Shown here in pieces: positions 26,932 to 34,509 of a stretch of DNA of 64,000 bases; the stretch's first letter is position 1; each line of letters starts with the position of its first letter. Made by a program: the position numbers and the translations under genes. A model generated the notes under the pieces. The model was not told where the DNA came from and ran no database searches. It worked only from the letters and a program-made list of their open reading frames with translations. Source of the DNA: CAZFVY01 sp964522665. GTDB lineage: Bacteria; Verrucomicrobiota; Verrucomicrobiia; Limisphaerales; CAZFVY01. The DNA lies in assembly GCA_964522665.1 (NCBI GenBank), contig CAZFVY010000012.1, positions 30,357-94,356 on the forward strand, written 5' to 3'.

Positions 26932-29358
26932 ATGGAGCGAATTGCCACGAAACCCGGCTCGATCCCTCCGGGGCCGCGAAAACGTCCCGCCACGGTTAAT
27001 CCATCCAAACCAAACGACAATTCTTTGCATTTGACCAGACGAAGCGGACGGCGAGACATTCGGACCGTGATTACGCGCTTAATACTCGGACTCTTGGCCA
27101 TCGGCTCCATTTGCACCCTCTGCCGCGGCGATGGTGAGGAAACCAATCTCATCCACGGAACCTTTCGCGCCGCCGGCCCGGCTGTCCAGGATGAGGTGTT
27201 TCTCCAGGAGGTCTCCCGTCAAATCCCCTGGCGAGCGCCGCTCCTGTCGGTCGGGCTTTCCGGTGAAAGAGTATTCGCCGGCTCCCAGGATGGATTGCTT
27301 GAAATGTCGGGCAACACGTTGGTTCCGGTTGCCGGCGTGACGGGACCGATCCGTAAACTCGTGATCGTGGACGGCGCGCTCTGGGCGATCTCGACGGAAG
27401 CGGTTTATCGACTCGACGGCGGGGCGTGGAAACGAATCGCGCAGCCGGGCGTCGTCGATATTAAACTCTACCAACACACGGTGACCGTTGCCACCGCGAC
27501 CCAATTATTCAGCCTTGTCGGCGATCACTTGACGGCGCTTACGACCAATCCGGCCCCATTCGCCATTGAACGAATCGCGCCGTTCAACGATTCCCTCTAC
27601 GTTCAGGGTGGGCCGCGGCTGACGTTTTTCGACGGCGCGTCGTTCGGCGGTATCGACGTCTATGGTTCGCCCGTTGATTTGGGGTGGGACTGGGGCGCGC
27701 TTCCGTCCACCACGATTCGGGATATCCTCGCGGACGGTCCCAGCCTCTATTTGGCCACCGACCGCGGCTTGGGAGTTCTGCGCGGCATGACGCTCCTCTC
27801 CGTCAAAGGCGCCGACGGGCTGCCGTTCGAGGATACGACCTGTCTGGCCAAGGGTTTCACGAATGATCTTTGGATCGGGACCACGCGCGGCGCCATTCGC
27901 CGCGTGTCCGACCATGATTTCCATTACTTCGCCGGCAAACGCTGGCTTCCGGGCGAACGGGTCAACGCGATTGCCGTCGCCGGGCGTTCGGTCATCCTCG
28001 CGACCGATGGCGGACTGGCGCAAATCGTGTACCATCCGATGACGCTCGAAGCGAAGGCCGCCTACTACGAACGCCATTTGGAACGCTGGGGCCAGAAGCG
28101 GCTCGGCTTTGTGCATAAGCTCGAATGGGATGAAGCGGCCAAAGAGTACGTGCGCGAGGCGAGTGATAACGACGGCGGCTATAGTTCCGACTACCTCAGC
28201 GCCCAGTCCTACCGCTTCGCCGTCACCAAGGACCCCATCGCCCGCCAGGAAGCGGTCAACACCTTCAACGCTCTTCGTTGGCTGGAGCGGATGACCGGAA
28301 TCTCCGGCTTTCCCGCCCGCGCGGTCTGGGTGAAAGGAGAGAAAGGGCACAAGTCGGGCCTCGGGTCGGGCGGATACCCGGCCCAATGGCACGATGTCCC
28401 CGGCACGCCCTTCGAGTGGAAGGGCGACACCTCGAGCGACGAGCTCTGCGCCCATTTCTACGCCCTGAATCTGTTCATCGATCTGGCCGCGCGGCCTGAC
28501 GAAATCATGCTCGCGAAAGCGCATCTCGAACGCATCGCCTCTCATCTCGTTCAGCATCAGTGGCAACTCATAGACCTCAGTGGAAAACCGACCCGCTGGG
28601 GCCGTTGGGACCCGGACTATTTCATGACCGAGGAAGGCCGCTTTGACCAGGGACTGCAGAGCCTCGAAATCCTGAGTTTTATGAAGGACGCCGCCGACTT
28701 GACCGGTGACGCAAAATTCGGAACGGCCTACAACCGCCTCGTGGAGCTTGGCTATCCCGCGAAAACGTTGCGGCAGCGGGCCGTATTCCCGCCCGATTCC
28801 GTGGCAAACTTCGAGGATCAACTTTCGTTCTGGGCTTATTGGAACCTGCTCCCGCGCGAGTCCGACCCCGTCCGAAAAAGCACGTACCGCCGGAGCTTTG
28901 AACGCACTTGGGAAGTAATTCGCGTCGAGCAGCAGCCGTGGTTCAACTTCGTTTATGGCGCCCTTACGGGAAACGACTGCGAGGCCGATCACGCGGTGAA
29001 ACATTTGCGCGAATGGCCCGTGGATCTGGTCATCTACAGTTACCAGAACTCACACCGCACCGATCTGTTTCCGCCCCGTGGTTACAAAGTGGTCAAAGCC
29101 GCCGACCGGCCTTTCTCACCGCGCGAACGGGAACCGATGCGCTGGGACGGCTGGACCATGCAAGCCGACGGCGGCGCCGGCGGCAATGACGTCGTCGAAC
29201 CGTCGAGCTGGCTCCTGGCCTATTGGATGGGACGCTACCACGGCTTCATCGCCCCGCCGGACGTACAATTGGTCGCCGACTTCGATACTCAACCTCCCAA
29301 GGGAACACGCCTCGGCGCCCAGCCCTACGACGGCCCGCCCCGTCCGGAACTGCCGTAA
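26932..29358 (+). CDS. Secreted two-part protein: regulator-propeller-like N-terminus plus alpha/alpha-barrel-like C-terminus, function unknown
   Basis: An 808-residue protein from the ATG at 26932, which has AAGG six bases upstream. In-frame starts at 26863 (ATG) and 27067 (GTG) also exist; the GTG would place the hydrophobic segment VITRLILGLLAIGSICTLC at the very N-terminus as a signal peptide. The first ~350 residues have repeats of the form LWIGTTRGAIRR, LYLATDRGLGVLR and VILATDGGLAQI, as in two-component-regulator propeller repeats. The C-terminal ~430 residues are helical and rich in Trp/Tyr/His and acidic motifs (WDEAAKEYVREASDNDGGYSSDY, WGRWDPDYFMTEEGRFDQG, FWAYWNLLPRES), which suggests an alpha/alpha toroid enzyme or lectin. 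I do not recognise a characterised family. No kinase domain is attached to the propeller. Confidence 0.75.
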   Translation: MERIATKPGSIPPGPRKRPATVNPSKPNDNSLHLTRRSGRRDIRTVITRLILGLLAIGSICTLCRGDGEETNLIHGTFRAAGPAVQDEVFLQEVSRQIPWRAPLLSVGLSGERVFAGSQDGLLEMSGNTLVPVAGVTGPIRKLVIVDGALWAISTEAVYRLDGGAWKRIAQPGVVDIKLYQHTVTVATATQLFSLVGDHLTALTTNPAPFAIERIAPFNDSLYVQGGPRLTFFDGASFGGIDVYGSPVDLGWDWGALPSTTIRDILADGPSLYLATDRGLGVLRGMTLLSVKGADGLPFEDTTCLAKGFTNDLWIGTTRGAIRRVSDHDFHYFAGKRWLPGERVNAIAVAGRSVILATDGGLAQIVYHPMTLEAKAAYYERHLERWGQKRLGFVHKLEWDEAAKEYVREASDNDGGYSSDYLSAQSYRFAVTKDPIARQEAVNTFNALRWLERMTGISGFPARAVWVKGEKGHKSGLGSGGYPAQWHDVPGTPFEWKGDTSSDELCAHFYALNLFIDLAARPDEIMLAKAHLERIASHLVQHQWQLIDLSGKPTRWGRWDPDYFMTEEGRFDQGLQSLEILSFMKDAADLTGDAKFGTAYNRLVELGYPAKTLRQRAVFPPDSVANFEDQLSFWAYWNLLPRESDPVRKSTYRRSFERTWEVIRVEQQPWFNFVYGALTGNDCEADHAVKHLREWPVDLVIYSYQNSHRTDLFPPRGYKVVKAADRPFSPREREPMRWDGWTMQADGGAGGNDVVEPSSWLLAYWMGRYHGFIAPPDVQLVADFDTQPPKGTRLGAQPYDGPPRPELP

Positions 29359-29465
29359 CCTGCGTCAGTTGACGGCGCCCATTTTGCGAAGACACCAAAC
29401 CAGGCTACGTGCTAACCTTGGCGTCAATGCGCCCCCTTAATCAACGCGCCCGGACCGACCGCGTC

Positions 29466-30275
29466 ATGCTTCGATACCCGGGGTCAATCGTCCTCGCGCT
29501 CCTCTGCCAACTCGCAACCGTTGGCGCGTTCAGCGCGGCGCCTGCCAAGCCGACGGCGGAATTACCTATTCTGGATGGCCAATCCAACCCGGAGGGCAAA
29601 GCCAGCGTTGGGCCGAACGGTCCCGATAAGAACCAAGACCGCGCAACGACGCTGACAATCGAAGGCTGGTCGGTTTCGATCAACCCTGCGCTCTGGCGCT
29701 CCGAACCCGCCGCGACCACCACCGCCCTCGCCCTGCTTCGGACCCAACTCGCGGACATCGCGCGCGTGGTTCCCGCCCCGGCGCTGGCGAAATTGCGGGA
29801 GACGCGCCTCTGGTTCTCGCCCGAATACCTGGGCGTCCGCCCGACCGCGGAGTACCACCCCGATGCGGTTTGGCTGCGTCAGCACGGCCGCGCGCCGGAA
29901 ATGGCCAAAGGGGTCGAGTTTACCAACGTGCGCGCGTACGAGCGGGAGACCGACCGGATGCCCTGGTTCGTATTGCACGAACTCGCGCATGGCTATCACG
30001 ACCGCGTCCTTGGTTTTGACCAAGCGGAAATAAGAGCCGCCTACGAACACGCGAAAGCCAACCGACTTTATGACCGCGTCGAACGCCATAACGGCAATGG
30101 CCTGCCCAACACGTTCGAACGCGCCTACGCGATGACCGACCATAAGGAGTATTTCGCGGAGAGTTCCGAGGCTTTTTTCGGGCGGAATGATTTTTATCCC
30201 TGGACGCGTACGGATTTGGAAAAACACGATCCGCAAATGTTCGAATTACTGAAACGGGTCTGGCAGGCAGAATAA
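29466..30275 (+). CDS. Secreted HExxH metallopeptidase-like protein
   Basis: A 269-residue protein from the ATG at 29466, chosen for its signal peptide (MLRYPGSIVLALLCQLATV, then AFSAAPA); 29409 is an earlier in-frame start. The catalytic motif HELAHGYHD lies near residue 178, and a downstream EYFAESSEAFFG with a probable third zinc ligand Glu follows ~50 residues later, the layout of gluzincin-type proteases. The family is found in PVC secretomes; its substrate is unknown. The next gene starts about 20 bp downstream on the same strand, so they may form a unit with the preceding propeller protein. Confidence 0.8.
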   Translation: MLRYPGSIVLALLCQLATVGAFSAAPAKPTAELPILDGQSNPEGKASVGPNGPDKNQDRATTLTIEGWSVSINPALWRSEPAATTTALALLRTQLADIARVVPAPALAKLRETRLWFSPEYLGVRPTAEYHPDAVWLRQHGRAPEMAKGVEFTNVRAYERETDRMPWFVLHELAHGYHDRVLGFDQAEIRAAYEHAKANRLYDRVERHNGNGLPNTFERAYAMTDHKEYFAESSEAFFGRNDFYPWTRTDLEKHDPQMFELLKRVWQAE

Positions 30276-30295
30276 ACCCCGTGACACCCAACGCA

Positions 30296-32176
30296 ATGAG
30301 AGTCCGTTCTTTCCCAGTTTCAGGTTCCTCCCGGATCACAGCCTGCCTCGTCGAGCTGCTCTTTCTCGCTTCGATCCTCTCCGGCCGCGCGGCCGACTTT
30401 CCTTTTCCCACGTATGGAAGGCTGGCGGCGGGCGCGCAGCGAGTGCGCCTCTTATCCGGTCAGCGCGAGTTTATCTTTAGCATGTACGGAGCTCCGGGTG
30501 AGTTGGAGAAGATGCGTCAGATTGTCCAGGTGATGCGGGAGCAAGGCTTGGGAAATGGATTCGATCCCGGCCCGACGCCCGGCGCGGGTTCGAAGCCGGT
30601 CTTTGATTACCTCGCCACGGTCGGCTGGCCGGTGATGTGTTATTCGGGCGGGGAAATGCAGATCAAAGGCGGACGCGCGGTCTTTGGCCGAGAGCAGGAG
30701 CAGTCCCTCGCCAGTATGGATCAAGCCGGGGTCTTCACCGCGATTCAGTTGGGTGAATGGGGTTACTACTTTCATAACCTCGCGCCGAATGAGTCGTGGT
30801 GGCACGACGTTTACGGGGCGGAATTCGACGCCTTCAAACATTTGATGAAGCCGAAAGGGTTGGCTGGTTACGACCGTCGTCCCACAAGCAAGCGAGAGTG
30901 CTACGACGTCGTCCAAGACTACTTCGTGAGCCGCAGCCGCGATTTGCTCGGGCGCCTCATCAGCGTGACGGGGCATTCGCATTACGAAGCCTACGCCGGC
31001 GAATGGGGCGCCCGCTGCGTCGGCTTGGAAGTCGGCGAGAACATCGCCTTCACGCAATCAAAACTCGCTTTCGCGCGTGGCGCCTCCCGCCAGTGGGATA
31101 AGCCGTGGTCCGTTCAGGTAAGCCCCTGGTTTTCCGGCGCCTGCACCACCAGCGGCGAATTGCGCCTGGAAGGCTCCTACGCGCGCGGCTTGGACGCCGG
31201 CCACTCCCTCAGCTTTTACGAGCGCATGTGGCTTCACGGTTGGTTCGCGGGGGCCGCCATGGTGACGCCCGAGAACAGCATCGCGACTTTTTTCGAGAAA
31301 CCGGAGACGCCGTGGACCCTCACTCCGCACGGACGAAAAGCGGTGGAGGTTTTTTCCTTCATGCGAACCCATGACCGCGGAACTCCCTACGCGCCGGTCG
31401 CCGTGGTTCTCGATCACCTTGCAGGGTACAACGCCTACATGGACAAACCGTGGGGAATCCTAAACCCAACGCCGGGTGACCGGGAAACGCGGGACCTCTT
31501 TGATCATCAACTTTTCCCCGGCGCCGACCACATTCACGCGCGGCCGGACCCCGCGAACCCGGAGAGCAGCTACCTGCGCCCCACGCCATACGGTGAGATC
31601 TTCGACGTGCTGCTGACCAGCGTGACCCCGGAAACGCTCCCGACTTACCCGGTCATCCTGCTCGTCGGCGACATCGAGTTCGACAACTCTTTCCTGGGCG
31701 AGTTGGAGAAATCGCTGCGTCGTGGCAGCCGCGTCCTGTTGTCGCCCCGCCACCGCGAGGCGCTCGGCAAAGAGTACGAAAGGCTCGCGCGCCAGGGCGA
31801 CGTCGAGACGCTCGAGCCGTGGACCAATCCAACCACCGGACGCCCCGCGGCGATCTCAAACGATCGGCTCGCGGACCTAGCCCGGCGTTACCTTCCCGTC
31901 GAGATCACCGGTGATCCCGTCCAATACCAAATCAATCGAATCCCCGACGGATGGTTGGTTGAAGTCATCAACAACCAGGGCGTCACTAAATTCCCGAACA
32001 AGCCCGCGGTCATCGACCCGACGGCGGTCGCCCGGATTCGTTTGCAATCCAAGGTACCTTGCCGCGGGGCGCGAGAATGGCGGACGGGCAAATCCTACGC
32101 CCAACCCGGCCCCATCAGTCTCGAACTTGGCCCCGGAGCGGTCCAATTTGTCGAGTTCCTCGACGCGGCTCACTGA
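30296..32176 (+). CDS. Secreted TIM-barrel glycoside-hydrolase-like protein
   Basis: A 626-residue protein from the ATG at 30296 (a GTG at 30281 is also in frame). Signal peptide: ITACLVELLFLASILSGRAAD. The central part has barrel-like strands ending in acidic residues (FTAIQLGEWGYYF, YEAYAGEWGARCVGLEVGENIAF), and a later Rossmann-like region (PVILLVGDIEFDNSF, RGSRVLLSPRH) resembles the trimerisation domain of GH42 beta-galactosidases. It ends in a small beta domain. I infer a glycosidase; no family or catalytic pair can be assigned with confidence. It lies immediately downstream of the metallopeptidase gene. Confidence 0.72.
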   Translation: MRVRSFPVSGSSRITACLVELLFLASILSGRAADFPFPTYGRLAAGAQRVRLLSGQREFIFSMYGAPGELEKMRQIVQVMREQGLGNGFDPGPTPGAGSKPVFDYLATVGWPVMCYSGGEMQIKGGRAVFGREQEQSLASMDQAGVFTAIQLGEWGYYFHNLAPNESWWHDVYGAEFDAFKHLMKPKGLAGYDRRPTSKRECYDVVQDYFVSRSRDLLGRLISVTGHSHYEAYAGEWGARCVGLEVGENIAFTQSKLAFARGASRQWDKPWSVQVSPWFSGACTTSGELRLEGSYARGLDAGHSLSFYERMWLHGWFAGAAMVTPENSIATFFEKPETPWTLTPHGRKAVEVFSFMRTHDRGTPYAPVAVVLDHLAGYNAYMDKPWGILNPTPGDRETRDLFDHQLFPGADHIHARPDPANPESSYLRPTPYGEIFDVLLTSVTPETLPTYPVILLVGDIEFDNSFLGELEKSLRRGSRVLLSPRHREALGKEYERLARQGDVETLEPWTNPTTGRPAAISNDRLADLARRYLPVEITGDPVQYQINRIPDGWLVEVINNQGVTKFPNKPAVIDPTAVARIRLQSKVPCRGAREWRTGKSYAQPGPISLELGPGAVQFVEFLDAAH

Positions 32177-32243
32177 AGCCACTGGCCTGTCTCGCGTGAT
32201 GGTACCGCGGACGGGCTGATCGCCGGGCGAACGAGACCGGTCG

Positions 32244-33068
32244 TCAGTAGTGCGCGAGCGACGCCCCGTGCAGCGCCGCGTCGATGAGCTTTCCAGCGTA
32301 GGCTTGGTCGCTCTCCGCCGACGTCGTGAAGTTCATTCCACGACGCCAATTCGCCGGCGCTTCCGGATGAACGCCCGAAAGGATTACCCACCCCCGGCCG
32401 CACATTCCTTCGACAATCGCGGGTGTCCCGTCCGGATACTTGCCCACCACCGCGCCCCAGCCCGTAAACTGCGGCCCATCCTCCCAGTAATGCTCCAGCG
32501 TCGGGACGCCGGCACAGGTAACGGCCACAGCGGCCTTGCGAATGCCCCGGTTCTCCGCCGAGTAAAAGCCGAATCGAACGCCCGACGTCAGATCCAGACA
32601 CTTGTAAGCGCCGTGCCCGGCAAGGAATCCTCCGGCGCAAATTCCGAGGTAGTTCAGCCCACCCTGTACGGCGTTGTGAAGGTTCGAGGTCGTCTTCGAC
32701 GTCAAACCCTGGCCGATGCGAATGAAGTTGCCACCTGGAACAATTAGCAGCTGATAGGCTTTAAGCTGCGCCTCGCTCATCCAATTCAACTGGCGAGAAT
32801 TTACCGTGGCGTAGCTGAATCGACCGTCTTTAAGAACGCTTTCGACGGCCGCGACATCGTCGGGGGATGTTCCCGTTCCCGCGAACAGAAGGATCTGCGC
32901 CTCATTAGTCGGCGCCGGCGGGGAACAGGCCGTAATCGCAACCGAAATGGCGAACCAGAGCTGAGCCAGGCCCCAGATTCCGACCGGCGCCCTGAACCAG
33001 AGACGCAACGATGGTTCGTCGGGGAGAAATCCCGATGGCAAATTGGGTTTTTGCGCGTTCGCGCCCAC
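32244..33068 (-). CDS. BPL-N (glutamine-amidotransferase-like) lipoprotein
   Basis: A 274-residue protein with a class I amidotransferase-like fold, related to the N-terminal domain named BPL_N: AYQLLIVPGGNF, LGICAGGFLAGH with the nucleophile-elbow Cys, and GRGWVILSGVHPE with the candidate His/Glu. A GTG at 33068, 16 bp after the stop of the DUF1501 gene, gives a lipoprotein signal (WFAISVAITAC) with lipobox Cys; an ATG at 33146 would overlap the DUF1501 gene by 62 bp and adds a leader without similarity. It is downstream of the DUF1501 and PSCyt genes on the same strand. The enzymatic role of the family is unknown. Confidence 0.8.
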   Translation of the reverse strand: MGANAQKPNLPSGFLPDEPSLRLWFRAPVGIWGLAQLWFAISVAITACSPPAPTNEAQILLFAGTGTSPDDVAAVESVLKDGRFSYATVNSRQLNWMSEAQLKAYQLLIVPGGNFIRIGQGLTSKTTSNLHNAVQGGLNYLGICAGGFLAGHGAYKCLDLTSGVRFGFYSAENRGIRKAAVAVTCAGVPTLEHYWEDGPQFTGWGAVVGKYPDGTPAIVEGMCGRGWVILSGVHPEAPANWRRGMNFTTSAESDQAYAGKLIDAALHGASLAHY

Positions 33069-33084
33069 ATTGATAAAATCGCCG

Positions 33085-34506
33085 TTACGCCAAGATGCCA
33101 CTGATGACGCTGCCCGCGACGTCGGTGAGGCGAAATCGGCGGCCATTGTGCAGATAAGTCAGCCGTTCGTGGTCCAGGCCGAGCAGGTGGAGGATGGTGG
33201 CATGCAGATCGTGGACCGACACCCGGTTCTCGGTCGCCCGCCAGCCGATCTCGTCGGTGGCGCCATGCGACACGCCGCCCTTAATGCCGCCGCCGGCCAT
33301 CCAGACCAGGAATCCATAGGGATTATGGTCCCGGCCATCGCCTTTTTCCGAGACCGGCATCCGGCCAAATTCACCGCCCCAGACCACGAGCGTTTCGTCC
33401 AGTAATCCGCGTTGCTTCAGATCAATGAGCAGCGCCGCCACCGGTTGATCGGTTTCGGCCATGCGTTTGGCGTGGTGATTCTGCAGGCCATTGTGCGAGT
33501 CCCATTCGTCATCGCAGTACGCTTGCACGAAGCGAACGCCGCGTTCGACCAACCGCCGCGCGAGGAGGCACTTGCGGCCGTAGGGCCGGGTCACTTCCTG
33601 GTCGAGGCCGTAGAGTTTCTTGATGCTTTCTGGTTCACGGTCCAGATCGACCGCTTCCCTGGCCTCGGTCTGCATCTTGAACGCGAGTTCGTAGCTTTCG
33701 ATGCGCCCGAGCAAATCGGCTTCGCCCGGATGCAGCGACGCGTGCTCACGGTTCAACTCCGCCGCCAAGTCGAGCATCCGGCGCTGCCGCTCAGGGCCCA
33801 GGCCCGCGGGCGGGATCAAATTGAGAATCGGGCTGCCTTGCGGGCGGAACGGCGTGCCCTGGTATTCGCTAGGCAGAAAACCGGCGCCCCAGTTGTTCGC
33901 GCCGCCCTTGCTTCCGCGCGCGTTTAACAGGACGACATAGCTCGGCAGGTTTTTGTTTTCGGCGCCGAGTCCGTAGCTGACCCACGAGCCGGCGCTCGGA
34001 AAGCCGGTGCGGATCAGCCCGGTGTTCATTTGATACATGGCTGGCCCGTGACTGGGTGATTCCGCGTAACACGATTTAATGAAGGCCAACTCGTCCACCT
34101 GCCGCGCGATGTGCGGCATCTGGTCACACACCCAAGCGCCGCTCTGACCATGTTGCTTGAACGAATAGGGCGATTTCATCAACGGCCCCGGGCTGCCAAA
34201 AAAAACATCGATCGGCAGCGCGGGTTGTTGGCCGTGATGCAGCGTCAGCTCCGGCTTCGGATCGAAGGTGTCCACGGCGCTCGGCCCGCCTTCCATGAAG
34301 AGCCAGATCACCGACTTGGCTTTCGGAGCAAAGCGCCGCGCTCCCGCCCGGTCATTAACGTCGGCGGCCAACAAGCGCTCGGAGCCAAGAAGATCCAGCA
34401 GCGCGAGCGCGCCGAATCCCGCGCCCGCCTTTTTCAGGAATTCGCGGCGGTTGGACGCCGCGGAATCCACCCGACCGCATGGAAAGCGATTGCCTTGCGG
34501 GTTCAT
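33085..34506 (-). CDS. DUF1501 domain-containing secreted protein (sulfatase-like fold)
   Basis: A 473-residue protein. The N-terminus NRREFLKKAGAGFGALAL is a twin-arginine signal. Family hallmarks: VIWLFMEGGPSAVDTFDPKP near residue 67, GAWVCDQMPHIARQVDELAFI, SPSHGPAMYQMNTG, TLVVWGGEFGRMPVSE, and HATILHLLGLDHERLTY. DUF1501 proteins share the alkaline phosphatase/sulfatase fold, are exported by Tat, and almost always sit beside a PSD1/PSCyt gene, as here (3 bp apart). Their biochemical role is not known. Confidence 0.95.
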   Translation of the reverse strand: MNPQGNRFPCGRVDSAASNRREFLKKAGAGFGALALLDLLGSERLLAADVNDRAGARRFAPKAKSVIWLFMEGGPSAVDTFDPKPELTLHHGQQPALPIDVFFGSPGPLMKSPYSFKQHGQSGAWVCDQMPHIARQVDELAFIKSCYAESPSHGPAMYQMNTGLIRTGFPSAGSWVSYGLGAENKNLPSYVVLLNARGSKGGANNWGAGFLPSEYQGTPFRPQGSPILNLIPPAGLGPERQRRMLDLAAELNREHASLHPGEADLLGRIESYELAFKMQTEAREAVDLDREPESIKKLYGLDQEVTRPYGRKCLLARRLVERGVRFVQAYCDDEWDSHNGLQNHHAKRMAETDQPVAALLIDLKQRGLLDETLVVWGGEFGRMPVSEKGDGRDHNPYGFLVWMAGGGIKGGVSHGATDEIGWRATENRVSVHDLHATILHLLGLDHERLTYLHNGRRFRLTDVAGSVISGILA

Positions 34507-34509
34507 AGC

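Noticed and set aside
27505..29004. 499-codon minus-strand frame
   Set aside because: Antisense of the propeller protein; no domain visible.
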